Positions 8,840 through 16,750 of a stretch of 64,000 bases of DNA are shown here, piece by piece; position 1 is the stretch's first letter, and the number at the start of each line of letters is the position of its first letter. The notes beneath the pieces are model-generated. The model searched no databases. It had not been told where the DNA came from and saw only the letters and a list, made by a program, of their open reading frames with translations. The stretch lies in assembly GCF_022374895.2 (NCBI RefSeq), contig NZ_CP092423.2:2108001-2172000 (forward strand). Direction: 5' to 3'. This DNA comes from Mycobacterium lentiflavum (GTDB taxonomy: Bacteria > Actinomycetota > Actinomycetes > Mycobacteriales > Mycobacteriaceae). The position numbers and the translations under genes were made by a program.

Positions 8840-9313
8840 GTGACAGCCGAATCGCGGGTCAGCCAATCGCGCGCGGTCGACCGATTCCACAAGTCCTGTG
8901 AGGCGGTGGTCAGCCGGCTTCCGTTCGGGCTCGATTCGATCATCGCCCCGACGTTCCTCGGTTTCTGCGTGATCAACGGCTTCACCTTCAGCGTCGATCT
9001 GGTGCTGCTCACCACGCTGCGCGATGGCCTCGACCTTCCGGTGCCGATTGCCGTCACCGTGTCCTACGCGTGCGCCTTCGCGCTGAGCTACGTGCTCAAC
9101 CGCACCTTCAACTTTCAGTCCCACGGCGCGGTCGGCTCCCAGCTCGCGGTCTACGTCGTCGTGGTCGTCGTCAACTACCTGGCCTTCATCCTCGGGGTGA
9201 CCACGCTGTTGTCGGCGATCGGGCTGCAGTACCAGCTGTCGCGAATCGTTGCGGGCATGTGCGAAGCGGTGTACATGTATAGCGCGATGCGGTGGGTGGT
9301 CTTCCGCCGCTGA
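8840..9313 (+). CDS. GtrA-like four-helix membrane protein
   Basis: A 157-residue GtrA-family protein with four hydrophobic segments (about residues 37-60, 66-90, 97-120, 128-150). It carries the family pattern of an N-terminal FCVINGFTFSVDL helix and ALSYVLNRTFNF in the loop after helix 2. GtrA proteins flip polyprenyl-linked sugars or assist glycosyl transfer at the membrane. The GTG at 8840 is the first start after the kinase gene. The VOC gene follows 13 bp later with its own strong ribosome site. Confidence 0.8.
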   Translation: MTAESRVSQSRAVDRFHKSCEAVVSRLPFGLDSIIAPTFLGFCVINGFTFSVDLVLLTTLRDGLDLPVPIAVTVSYACAFALSYVLNRTFNFQSHGAVGSQLAVYVVVVVVNYLAFILGVTTLLSAIGLQYQLSRIVAGMCEAVYMYSAMRWVVFRR

Positions 9314-9326
9314 CAGGAGGCACCCG

Positions 9327-9680
9327 GTGAGCGAGCACGAAGTAAAGATGATCATCTTGTCGACCGACGACTTGGACGAGTCGATCCGGTTCTACAGCGA
9401 GACGCTGGGCATGGCGCTGAAATTCCGCGACGGCGCTCACTTCGCTGCCCTCGACGGCGGGCCGGTCACTCTCGCCCTGGCGACCGACGTCGACCATCCC
9501 ATACCCGGGCAGGTTGTCGTCGGTATCAAGACCGCCGATGTCGATGCGGCGGCCAAGGCTGTCGAGGCCAGCGGTGGCGGCATCGTGAAGGGCCCGTACG
9601 ACGACGCCCACGAGCGTCGTGCCGTGGTCTACGACAACAAGGGTAACGGCGTGGTCTTCTACAAGCCGCTGGCTCGCTGA
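9327..9680 (+). CDS. VOC/glyoxalase-like protein
   Basis: A 117-residue single VOC module: two beta-alpha-beta-beta-beta units. The first opens VKMIILSTDDLDESIRFYSETLGM and the second GQVVVGIKTADVDAAAKAVEASGG. No complete His/Glu metal quartet can be assigned, so the activity (glyoxalase, dioxygenase or antibiotic binding) is open. AGGAGG at 9315-9320 fixes the GTG start at 9327; longer frames run back into gtrA. Confidence 0.85.
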   Translation: MSEHEVKMIILSTDDLDESIRFYSETLGMALKFRDGAHFAALDGGPVTLALATDVDHPIPGQVVVGIKTADVDAAAKAVEASGGGIVKGPYDDAHERRAVVYDNKGNGVVFYKPLAR

Positions 9681-10767
9681 GTGGCGCGACGGCATCACGC
9701 GGTGCGATGCCGCTCGACCTGACGTTGGCCGCCGCGGGAACCGGTGGCCTGGAAGAGAATCCGCTGTCCACTATCACGGCGTGATCGGCGAACCGAGTGC
9801 GTCGAGTTGGTGGGGAAACGCGGTCCGCTGGTGGACTAGCCGCACGAATTCCACCATCTTCATCACCAAGTCGGCGAGATTGAGACTGAGACTGAGACTC
9901 GTAGGTCGCGGATGCCACCATGGCCTCTGACCTGCGCTGGCCTGGACTCGAGCGGTCCGAGCTTCGGATCTGCGGAAGAACTCGCGAAAACGGCACGCGG
10001 ATCGCGGGCGAAAGCTAGCATCGTTTAATGGCCGACGAGGCGGCCACCGGGAGGATCCTCGGTGGCCGCTTCACTTAATTTTTCGGCCGGCATCCCCTAA
10101 CTCTGGGTAGCGCAAGACTCACGCTGCGGCCGAGTCTGTTTGTGTCCCAACGTTTTACGGAAATCTGTCGCGTGTTCCTGTGGTGTCCGCCGGCGGAGTA
10201 CTGGCATTAACCCGCTACACCGCACCCATGTTGTCCGCTGATTCGAGTGCGGTTCGAATGCGGACTTGTGTGTGAGTTGCCCGGTGCCGGTAGCACCGCC
10301 CGACGCGGAGGCTGGGTAGGGGTTCAGGAGAATCGCAAACTCGGCATCCCATCACGTTCGCCGACATATCACAAATCCGGGTTAGCGGAGCGTGGAATTC
10401 GGCAGGCCGTGTGGAATTCATCCGGCCCGTAGGCGTGCGCCCTAGCAATTGGTCTGGGCTTCTGGCCGAATGATCTTGATTGAGGAGTTACTTGATCGTG
10501 ACCGCTGATTAATCTGATCTTGATCGCCACATAATTGATCTTGAATGGCGCGGCAATTAGCGGCCCTTTAATGGACAGGTTGCCCCTGGTCAAAAGTAAG
10601 TCGACCGGGTTGGGGGGTCCATCCGCAACCGGAAGCGTCGAATGTCGTCGGCTGGCCGCAGCCGTCGAGACCACCGGCTGTTCGCTTGATCGCGACGGGG
10701 TCGACGGCGCGTCAGCCGGCAAAACGAAGCACCACCGTCGACCGCCGGTGCGTGGTGAAAGTTCTGG
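9681..10767. other. 1.1-kb stretch without a convincing gene
   Basis: No frame here shows recognisable protein character. It holds a short TGAGAC tandem repeat (about 9884-9900), a strong hairpin followed by a T-run (10040-10080), and three TGATCTTGAW boxes (10471-10545). It may be a decayed gene, or regulatory sequence for the small membrane protein at 10768. Confidence 0.5.
10040..10082 (+). terminator. Strong hairpin with trailing T-rich tract
   Basis: A perfect 10-bp stem (GCGGCCACCG at 10040-10049 with its complement at 10060-10069) encloses a loop that is itself the palindrome AGGATCCT. It is followed by TTCACTTAATTTTT. It looks like an intrinsic terminator, yet no gene ends nearby on the plus strand, so a small RNA ending here is possible. 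Confidence 0.6.
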
Positions 10768-10947
10768 TTAACGGCCTATGGTGTGGTAGCCCAGCTTGGT
10801 CTGGCCGTCGGACGGGGAGTCGCACGTGGAGCACTTGATGCCGCTCGCGTTGCCTGCGCACTCACTGAAGCAGCCGACGTTGCCGAAGCCAAAAACGAGC
10901 ATGAATGCGCCGATCATGGCCACTACCACTAGCGCTATCGTCTGCAT
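10768..10947 (-). CDS. Small Cys-containing membrane peptide
   Basis: A predicted 59-residue protein: one transmembrane helix (about residues 3-24, IALVVVAMIGAFMLVFGFG) followed by a short outer tail with four cysteines (GCFSEC, KCSTC). GGGAGGACGAA lies directly upstream of the ATG at 10947, a strong ribosome site that sets the start. The helix plus two Cys pairs suggest a small envelope protein or metal-binding peptide. The family is not recognised. Confidence 0.6.
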   Translation of the reverse strand: MQTIALVVVAMIGAFMLVFGFGNVGCFSECAGNASGIKCSTCDSPSDGQTKLGYHTIGR

Positions 10948-11007
10948 TTCGTCCTCCCGCAGGAATAATAAATTTTTAGCAGCCGATTGTCCTCGAACGT
11001 AGGGCAT

Positions 11008-11354
11008 CTAACTCGCCAAAATCAAGTAATCCCAGCAGGTTTGGCGCTATCTCTTGGCAACCAATAAATTCTTGATAAATCCCCGAGTCTGTCCCGATTG
11101 AGAAATTCATACCCAGCCCCTCCGGTGTTCCGAAAAACGGCCAAGAAATAAGGCCTCGAGTCTGAATTCTCCGAGAAACCCATACCTACAGCCTCTTTTT
11201 GACGGGCGCGTCAGAACTGTCGGAATGTCACGGTTGTCATAAGCCTCGACGCCCGTGACGGGGTGAAGTGCGTTGCGTCCCTCGTGCCTTTACGCTCCGG
11301 CTACTGGTGCAGACCTGCGATTGCTGCCTTGTCAACCGGGAAGGGGATCCGACG
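11008..11354. other. Intergenic, AT-rich divergent promoter region
   Basis: Between the small membrane protein and the WXG-like operon. The part at 11030-11110 is markedly AT-rich for this genome and presumably holds promoters for one or both directions. No open frame or repeat stands out. Confidence 0.5.
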
Positions 11355-11681
11355 GTGTGTGACATCAACATCGATGTGGACCAGTTGACGGTTTCGGGAA
11401 GGCAGGTGAGCGATCAGGCCGAGGAGCTGGCGGCAGGGTTACTCACGGCCGACAACCGGATCGAGGCGGCTCAGGACGGATGGGCCGGCACGTCGGCGGT
11501 GGCCCTCAGTGCCCGGGCGGCGCGATGGCTGCCGGTGGCGCAGGCGTTAGTGCGCAAGGTCGGCGAGCACGGATTCGCGCTGCAAGACGCCGCGGTCGCG
11601 CATGCGGCGGCCGAGGCAGAGCGAGCGCGGGCGCTTGCCGGGGTCGCTGCCAGGGCCGCCGCGGTCGGCGGCCGCGGCTGA
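11355..11681 (+). CDS. WXG100-like small helical protein
   Basis: A 108-residue, Ala-rich helical protein. Its central DGWAGTSAVAL carries the W-x-G turn of the ESX/WXG100 helical-hairpin fold (about residues 42-44). The C-terminus is a long helix of alternating Ala/Arg. GTG 11355 gives the usual family length; longer frames contain Cys-rich non-helical sequence. It lies 12 bp before the hydrolase gene, and Rv0963c/Rv0962c-like neighbours follow. It may partner the N-terminal helical part of that hydrolase. Secretion is an inference. Confidence 0.65.
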   Translation: MCDINIDVDQLTVSGRQVSDQAEELAAGLLTADNRIEAAQDGWAGTSAVALSARAARWLPVAQALVRKVGEHGFALQDAAVAHAAAEAERARALAGVAARAAAVGGRG

Positions 11682-11693
11682 GAACAGTGGGGT

Positions 11694-13370
11694 ATGGCCT
11701 TATCGGTCGCAGACATTGACCGCTGGAACGCCGAAGCGGTGCGCGAGGTGTTCCACGCGGCCTCCGCGCGCTCGCGCAGCGCCTTGGGCACGTCGCGTGA
11801 ATTGGCGACGCTCTCGGTGTTCGCCGCCTGGGAGGGTGCATCCCGCGACGCCGCCGCACACCAGAATGCGGCAGTGCGCCAAGACCTCGACGCGCATGGG
11901 AACGAAGCGCTCGCCGTCGCACGGGCCGCCGAGCAAGCCGCCGGCGGGATCGACAAGGTCAAGGCCGAGCTCGCGACGTTGCGCGCGGACGTCGGCGCGG
12001 CTCGGCTGCAACTCGACGCCGCGACCAGTCAGGTGGTGGCGATTCCCCAATTGCGTTACACCGCAGCCGAATGGGCGAAGATGCAGACGCAGCGCGCCGA
12101 GCTGCAAACCCGCTTGAACGCGATCGTGGCCGAGGCCAACGGCGTCGACCAGGAGTTGGCGACGGCGATCAATATGGCCGACGGCGACGCGCCCATTCCG
12201 TCCGGGCCGCATGACAACCGGCCCGACGTGCAGCGGGCATTGGAGCAGCCGCTGCCGCAGGATGCCAAGCAGTTCGCCGATCTGTGGAACAAGCTCACGC
12301 CGCAGGAGAAGGACTGGCTCTACGGCCAGGACCACGACATCGGCAATCACCCTGGCATGCCCTGGGACCCGCCCGATCACCTCGGCAAGGACTACTACAA
12401 CCGGCTTCATCTGCCCGAGCTTGCGCAGCAGACGCAAGCCGACGTCGACCGTCTGCAGCACCGCGTCGACGAACTGGCGGCCCAGATCTACCTGGGCGAT
12501 CACACCGGAGCGACGACCGGTGAGTTCAATGCACTCGCGCCCCGACTCCTGGCGGCCCGGCACAGCCTCGACGGCTATCAGGCCGTGCAGACCGCGTTGA
12601 ACCGCAACGACGGCGTGCGGCGCTACCTCGGCCTGATCGATAACCAGGGCCGCGGAGCGGTCGCGATCGCAAACCCCGACTACGCCAAGCGCAATGCAAT
12701 CTTGGTGCCGGGCACCGGCCAGGACCTCGCGACCTTCGAAGGCAGCGACCTGAAGTCTTTGGCGATGTACAACTCCGCGATGGCGGCCGACCCTAACTTG
12801 AGGCCGGGCGATGTCGCGGTGACCACCTGGATGGGCTACGACCGTCCGATGGATCTCTTCGAGGCCGCGTGGCCCGATCGGGCGCGGGCGGGTGGGGGCG
12901 CGTTGGATGCGTTCGAGAGCGGGCAGCGTGCCTCGCACGTGGGAGCGCCGTCGATCGACACGGTGATCGGGCACAGTTATGGCTCGACGTTGGTCGGTGC
13001 GGCGGCATCCGGAGGCCATCACCTCGACGCCAACAACGTCGTCGCGGTGGGCAGCCCCGGGATGCTCGTCCGGCATGCCGGCGACCTGAACCTGGAACCG
13101 GGTGCGAATGTCTATGCGATGCGGGCCCGCAATGACATCATCGAGTTGGTGACCGACATGACCCTGGGCCACGATCCGGTGGCCGACGACTTCGGTGCGA
13201 CGCGGCTGTTTGCGGCCGCCGGACCGAGCAGTGACCCGCTTGGGCTGACTCCGAGCGTGGCGGCGCACAGCAGCTACTGGAGCGAGGGAAACCCGGCGCT
13301 GCTCAATCTGGGCGCCGTGATCGCCGGTGTACCTGCGCCCCAGGCCATTCCGAGTAGTGGGGGAGGCTAA
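11694..13370 (+). CDS. DUF1023 alpha/beta hydrolase with helical N-terminal domain
   Basis: A 558-residue two-part protein. Residues 1-250 are mostly helical and Ala/Gln-rich, with coiled-coil character around residues 80-165. Residues 290-530 form an alpha/beta-hydrolase domain of the DUF1023 type, with GHSYGS (about residues 423-428) as nucleophile elbow and a late His (AAHSSYWSEG) near residue 524. It resembles M. tuberculosis Rv0963c. Substrate is unknown; the family is esterase-like. The ESX-like protein upstream and the lipoprotein immediately downstream suggest a membrane or exported complex. The ATG follows the previous stop by 12 bp. Confidence 0.85.
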   Translation: MALSVADIDRWNAEAVREVFHAASARSRSALGTSRELATLSVFAAWEGASRDAAAHQNAAVRQDLDAHGNEALAVARAAEQAAGGIDKVKAELATLRADVGAARLQLDAATSQVVAIPQLRYTAAEWAKMQTQRAELQTRLNAIVAEANGVDQELATAINMADGDAPIPSGPHDNRPDVQRALEQPLPQDAKQFADLWNKLTPQEKDWLYGQDHDIGNHPGMPWDPPDHLGKDYYNRLHLPELAQQTQADVDRLQHRVDELAAQIYLGDHTGATTGEFNALAPRLLAARHSLDGYQAVQTALNRNDGVRRYLGLIDNQGRGAVAIANPDYAKRNAILVPGTGQDLATFEGSDLKSLAMYNSAMAADPNLRPGDVAVTTWMGYDRPMDLFEAAWPDRARAGGGALDAFESGQRASHVGAPSIDTVIGHSYGSTLVGAAASGGHHLDANNVVAVGSPGMLVRHAGDLNLEPGANVYAMRARNDIIELVTDMTLGHDPVADDFGATRLFAAAGPSSDPLGLTPSVAAHSSYWSEGNPALLNLGAVIAGVPAPQAIPSSGGG

Positions 13371-13373
13371 GCG

Positions 13374-13982
13374 ATGAGCCGTGCGCGTCTTCTCGGTGCT
13401 CTGGTGATGATCGTGCTCGTCGTTGCCTGCAGCCACGACCGTCCGCCCGGACTGCCCACATCAACCGGCGCTACAGCCACTGGAGGATCATCGATGGAAG
13501 CAACACCACCACCCCCGCCCGGTTGGAAGCTGGAACCGGTGATCCCGAAAACCCAACAGCAGGCTCAGGATACGGTGATCGGTTACCTCAAGAAGACCCT
13601 GCAGGCGCTGCCGCCCGGCACCACGCTGGACGCCAGCCGCTACAGCGGCGGCGGTAGCGTGCACCCGTGCAAAGATGTCGAAACGGGGACGCCACCAATG
13701 GAATTCGCGACCAATGGTGATCTGACGCTGCCGGCCGGTGTCGACACGAACACGATCGTCGCGAAGGCCGGTGATATCTGGAAGAGCTGGGGCTGGCAGG
13801 TATACGAGCGGGAGGGCTTCTACAAGCCCAACCGATTCGGTTATGCCCCCGACGGCTACATCCTGCAGATCGTCGCTAGGTATGAGCCCGGCTATGCCCC
13901 TACGCTGCAAGGGGTTTCGCCGTGCTTTCCCGCCGATCTGCCAGCCGACCGCAGTCCGTTCCCGACGATCCTCACCGGGTGA
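13374..13982 (+). CDS. Lipoprotein, LprP-like
   Basis: A 202-residue lipoprotein. The signal peptide ALVMIVLVVAC ends in a lipobox with Cys19, followed by a Pro/Thr/Gly-rich linker and a 140-residue domain. That domain holds two cysteines (HPCKD, SPCFP) that could pair. ATG 13374 is 4 bp after the hydrolase stop, so they are cotranscribed. Gene order and length recall Rv0962c (lprP) beside Rv0963c, from memory. Confidence 0.8.
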   Translation: MSRARLLGALVMIVLVVACSHDRPPGLPTSTGATATGGSSMEATPPPPPGWKLEPVIPKTQQQAQDTVIGYLKKTLQALPPGTTLDASRYSGGGSVHPCKDVETGTPPMEFATNGDLTLPAGVDTNTIVAKAGDIWKSWGWQVYEREGFYKPNRFGYAPDGYILQIVARYEPGYAPTLQGVSPCFPADLPADRSPFPTILTG

Positions 13983-14068
13983 ATTATACTGCAGCGCAAC
14001 GCTATTCTGGTCGACCGTGATCGGCGGGCGGTGCCAATGGTTCATGCGCGGGCCACTGGGCGCCTCTT

Positions 14069-14257
14069 TCACCCCCACTCGTCCTCGTCGAGGACATCGA
14101 CCGTCAGATCGTTGTCGGCAGCGCCTTTCGTCCCGTAAGCGAAAGTGATCAAGGTGCGATCGTCGGGGAGGGCCTCAACCGAAACGACCGTGGCACGCCC
14201 GATCTTCATCCGTATCCGGTCGCCGGGCTGTAACTCGTCGACACGCTTAAGGGGCAC
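14069..14257 (-). CDS. Small beta-rich protein, unknown
   Basis: A predicted 62-residue protein built around ELQPGDRIRMKIG and TVVSVEALPDDRTLITF, a pattern of short strands that suggests an SH3-like barrel. AAGGGGGTG precedes the GTG at 14257. It is convergent with the lipoprotein gene and is the last chromosomal gene before the integrated element. The phage-side protein at 21872-22120 has a similar strand pattern, possibly by chance. Confidence 0.5.
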   Translation of the reverse strand: MPLKRVDELQPGDRIRMKIGRATVVSVEALPDDRTLITFAYGTKGAADNDLTVDVLDEDEWG

Positions 14258-14751
14258 AGCGATGGCACCCCCTTACCGAAGACCCCTATTATTCCCAATC
14301 CGCTGTCGCGTTATCCCCAATCCGGCGTCGCGGCGCGGGGTCGATAGTGGCCGATTACCCCGGGCCGGGCGGGCATATGCCGTAGATCCCGCGGTGCATC
14401 GCCGGCGGCCGGCCAGCCCTCCTGCCGAGGCCCGAACTGGCTCTAATGCGAACTGCACATTCGGCATCCCTGAACTTGGAAACGTCGTCGTCACCCGAAG
14501 GCACTGCCATATCGGAAGTGCCCGGCGCGCCGCTCAGCACGGGCTGGCACCGAGGCCCGCCGAACTCTGCTCGAGGTCGGCATTAGATGCGAAGTAGATC
14601 GGTAGGGAGCCCCCGTGTGGCTCGTCCCGGCTGGCGCCATTGTCTGGCTAGGGTCCTGTCGCGCGTTCCAACGATGCCTGCGCTGTCCGGGAGTGCACGG
14701 GGCAGTCTGCGATTTTCGCCCGAGGCTTGGAAATTGCGTTTGAGCTGCACA
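14258..14751. other. Chromosomal spacer before attL, no gene seen
   Basis: About 490 bp between the small beta-rich gene and the attachment repeat. Frames exist but none has convincing protein character. This is the ancestral sequence downstream of tRNA-Val(GAC) before insertion. Confidence 0.5.
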
Positions 14752-14781
14752 AACTCTGGTGCGCGATACTGGGATTGAACC
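14752..14781. repeat. attL core (30-bp direct repeat)
   Basis: Identical to 27998-28027. It contains the last 25 nt of tRNA-Val(GAC) including encoded CCA, plus 5 bp beyond. The bases on either side diverge, which sets the repeat limits. Confidence 0.92.
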
Positions 14782-14807
14782 TGTCTGAGCAAACTTCCCA
14801 ATTAATT

Positions 14808-14839
14808 TCTCTACCTGCGTCTTCGGGCTCTCTACCTGC
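14808..14839. repeat. Paired 11-bp direct repeats in attL arm
   Basis: TCTCTACCTGC occurs at 14808-14818 and 14829-14839, 21 bp apart, so both copies face the same side of the helix. Sitting between the attL core and the integrase arm sites, they are candidate excisionase-binding sites. Confidence 0.5.
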
Positions 14840-14899
14840 TGACATGTGAAACAGTATCACTGGCCAGAGATAGACACCATCACCCACTGGCATACACTG

Positions 14900-14921
14900 A
14901 TGTGGTGCAAATGTGGTGCAA
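14900..14921. repeat. Left integrase arm-type sites
   Basis: Two tandem copies of ATGTGGTGCAA. An identical 22-bp block is at 27935-27956 near the other end. Tandem short repeats in each att arm are the usual binding sites of the tyrosine-integrase N-terminal domain. Confidence 0.7.
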
Positions 14922-14936
14922 GGTAGCCGGCCGCTG

Positions 14937-16085
14937 ATGGCGAGGGAACCTCGCTCAACACGCCGTAAGTTCGGCCGCTTGCGACAGTTCCGCTCCGGCC
15001 GCTGGAAGGCGAGCTACACCGGACCGGATGGTTTGCTCTACGAAGCCCCCCACACCTTCGGTGCGAAAGAGGACGCCGAAGCGTGGTTGACGGACCGTCG
15101 CCGTGAGATCGATCGCGAGCTGTGGTCGCCCCCTGCGACCGCCGAGCAGAAGACCGCAAAGCGCGCGGCTGACGTGAAGTTCGGCGACTACGCCCGCAAG
15201 TGGGTTGAGACGCGCACTGTCAAGGGCCGTCCACTACGTCCGCGCACCCGCGAGCACTACGAACAACTGTTGGAAGTACACATCTATCCGACGTTCAAGA
15301 CGAAGGCTATCCGTGCCATCACTACGGAGTCGGTGGACCGCTGGTACGCCCGCACGCTTCCAGACAAGCCGACCATCCGGGCACATACTTACTCGCTGCT
15401 GCGCACCATCCTTGAGACCGCACGCGAGCGCGATCGCATCATCGACGTTAACCCGTGCCTCATCCGGGGCGCTGGAACGGCTGAGCGCAAGATCAAGCCC
15501 AAGCCGGCCACGGTAGAACAAATTGGCATCATTGCTGCGGAGATGCCCGATAACCTGGGCCTGATGATTATCTTGGCCAGCTGGTGTGCCCTCCGATTCG
15601 GAGAGCTAGTTGCGTTGCGCCGCAACGATATCGACCTTGATGACGCAATAGTCAGGGTTCGCCGCCAAGCCGTTCGTATTGAAGGCGGCTGGAAACTCGG
15701 TGACCCAAAGAGCGAAGCCGGTCGTCGAGATGTTGCGATCCCCCCGCACATCATCCCGGCCGTCGAGGGGCACTTGACGAAACATGTTGGACCACAAAAG
15801 AATGCGTTGCTGTTTCCCGCGAAGACGGGGGAGTACCTCCAGCCATCCACGTTGTACAGGCACTTCTACAAGGCCCGCGATAAAGCAAAGCGTCCAGACT
15901 TAAGGTTTCATGACCTACGCCATTCGGGGGCAGTGCTCGCGGCCCAGACCGGTGCAACACTGGCCGAGCTGATGGCGAGATTGGGGCATTCAACCCCCCA
16001 GGCCGCGATGCGATACCAACACGCGGCCCAGGGCAGGGACAGACAGATAGCCGAAGCGCTGTCTAAGCTCGCAGCTACCGAATGA
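14937..16085 (+). CDS. Tyrosine integrase, phiRv2 (Rv2659c) type
   Basis: A 382-residue site-specific recombinase. The N-terminal arm-binding domain (RRKFGRLRQF, SGRWKASYTGPDG) closely resembles M. tuberculosis phiRv2 integrase as I remember it. Next come a SAM-like core-binding domain (about residues 80-170) and the catalytic domain with Arg220, Lys258, His325/Arg328 (HDLRHSG), His351 (LGHST) and Tyr360 (MRYQHA), so it appears intact. ATG 14937 is chosen; a GTG at 14913 lies inside the arm-site repeat. It is oriented inward from attL and would insert the element into tRNA-Val. Confidence 0.95.
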   Translation: MAREPRSTRRKFGRLRQFRSGRWKASYTGPDGLLYEAPHTFGAKEDAEAWLTDRRREIDRELWSPPATAEQKTAKRAADVKFGDYARKWVETRTVKGRPLRPRTREHYEQLLEVHIYPTFKTKAIRAITTESVDRWYARTLPDKPTIRAHTYSLLRTILETARERDRIIDVNPCLIRGAGTAERKIKPKPATVEQIGIIAAEMPDNLGLMIILASWCALRFGELVALRRNDIDLDDAIVRVRRQAVRIEGGWKLGDPKSEAGRRDVAIPPHIIPAVEGHLTKHVGPQKNALLFPAKTGEYLQPSTLYRHFYKARDKAKRPDLRFHDLRHSGAVLAAQTGATLAELMARLGHSTPQAAMRYQHAAQGRDRQIAEALSKLAATE

Positions 16086-16106
16086 AGGTCGTAAGTTACA
16101 TGTAGC

Positions 16107-16128
16107 TAGTGGGTGCCAACGCCCACTA
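16107..16128 (+). terminator. Hairpin after integrase gene
   Basis: TAGTGGG at 16107-16113 pairs with CCCACTA at 16122-16128 around an 8-nt loop, 22 bp after the integrase stop. There is no T-run, so termination is only possible. Confidence 0.35.
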
Positions 16129-16260
16129 CCCTTGGTGCATAGGGGAATCCGCCAGTAGCACTTCTGCGAAATCGCTTGACAAGCAACGGCTAGCGAAGGC
16201 AACCTGTGTCCAGACGCTCACAGCAATCGTTCTCCCGTTTTTGGGCGCGTCTCGTTTTCG

Positions 16261-16279
16261 GTCAACCATCGGGGTTGAC
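16261..16279. promoter_or_regulatory. Inverted repeat upstream of excisionase gene
   Basis: GTCAACC and GGTTGAC form a perfect 7-bp inverted repeat with a 5-bp centre, 20 bp before the excisionase start. It could be an operator for an autoregulated excisionase or repressor, or an RNA hairpin in its leader. Confidence 0.5.
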
Positions 16280-16298
16280 CCTGCCCAAAGGAGAGAAC

Positions 16299-16505
16299 GT
16301 GTCTGTTGACACCACCCCAACATCACTACCGCAATGGGTCGCGCCCAGTCGGGTGGCCGATCACCTGGGCGTTTCCGAGAAGACGGTGCGCCGGCTCATA
16401 GCGAGCGGTGACCTTGAAGCCCGCAGGATGGGCAAGCGTCTGATCCGTGTAAGCCGTGACTCCCTGCTCGCGCTGGGGCAGCCGGTCGGCGGTGGTTCCT
16501 GGTGA
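16299..16505 (+). CDS. Excisionase-like helix-turn-helix protein
   Basis: A 68-residue DNA-binding protein. VAPSRVADHLGVSEKTVRRL followed by ASGDLEARRMGKRLIRVSRDSLLAL is the winged-helix pattern of small excisionases (MerR/HTH_17 type). AAAGGAGAG just before the GTG at 16299 fixes the start. It sits 210 bp behind integrase, as expected for a recombination directionality factor; phiRv2 carries a comparable gene (Rv2657c). The next small gene overlaps its stop by 4 bp. Confidence 0.8.
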   Translation: MSVDTTPTSLPQWVAPSRVADHLGVSEKTVRRLIASGDLEARRMGKRLIRVSRDSLLALGQPVGGGSW

Positions 16506-16660
16506 AGATCACGACCCACTACTACGACAGCCTGATTAAGACCCTCTCGGACCGCAACCTTCGCCGGCTCTCGCCGGATGAATTGTCGATCGTGGGCGGG
16601 TTACTTCACGACAGGCTTGAGTTTGTTCAGAATCTGGTATCGACGAAACCTCGAACGTGA
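16502..16660 (+). CDS. Small phage protein, unknown
   Basis: A predicted 52-residue protein starting at GTG 16502, which overlaps the excisionase stop as GTGA and so is probably translationally coupled. It contains a likely helical part (SLIKTLSDRNLRRLSPDEL, then ELSIVGGLLHDRLEFVQNLV). I recognise no family. The overlap, the codon bias and the lack of interruption are the case for it. Confidence 0.55.
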   Translation: MKITTHYYDSLIKTLSDRNLRRLSPDELSIVGGLLHDRLEFVQNLVSTKPRT

Positions 16661-16668
16661 TCATAGGG

Positions 16669-16741
16669 TGCGCCAATGCGCATCCTCTTTTCCTTATTTA
16701 AAACAGCGACTTTGCTAAACTCAAGATAGGCATTTAATGCC
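16669..16741. promoter_or_regulatory. Hairpin, AT-rich promoter stretch and palindrome left of the IS
   Basis: A 5-bp hairpin (TGCGC/GCGCA, 16669-16682) followed by a pyrimidine-rich tract may end the excisionase transcript. The AT-rich stretch 16683-16728 looks promoter-like. GGCATTTAATGCC at 16729-16741 is a small palindrome. The IS begins 10 bp later and separates this region from the gene at 18459. Confidence 0.4.
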
Positions 16742-16750
16742 AGGGACTAA

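Noticed and set aside
9526..9996. A 156-codon minus-strand frame over the VOC gene end
   Set aside because: Overlaps the VOC gene antisense and is low-complexity Arg/Pro/Ser.
11700..13436. A 578-codon minus-strand frame opposite the DUF1023 hydrolase
   Set aside because: The plus-strand frame has the hydrolase motif and operon context; this one has neither.
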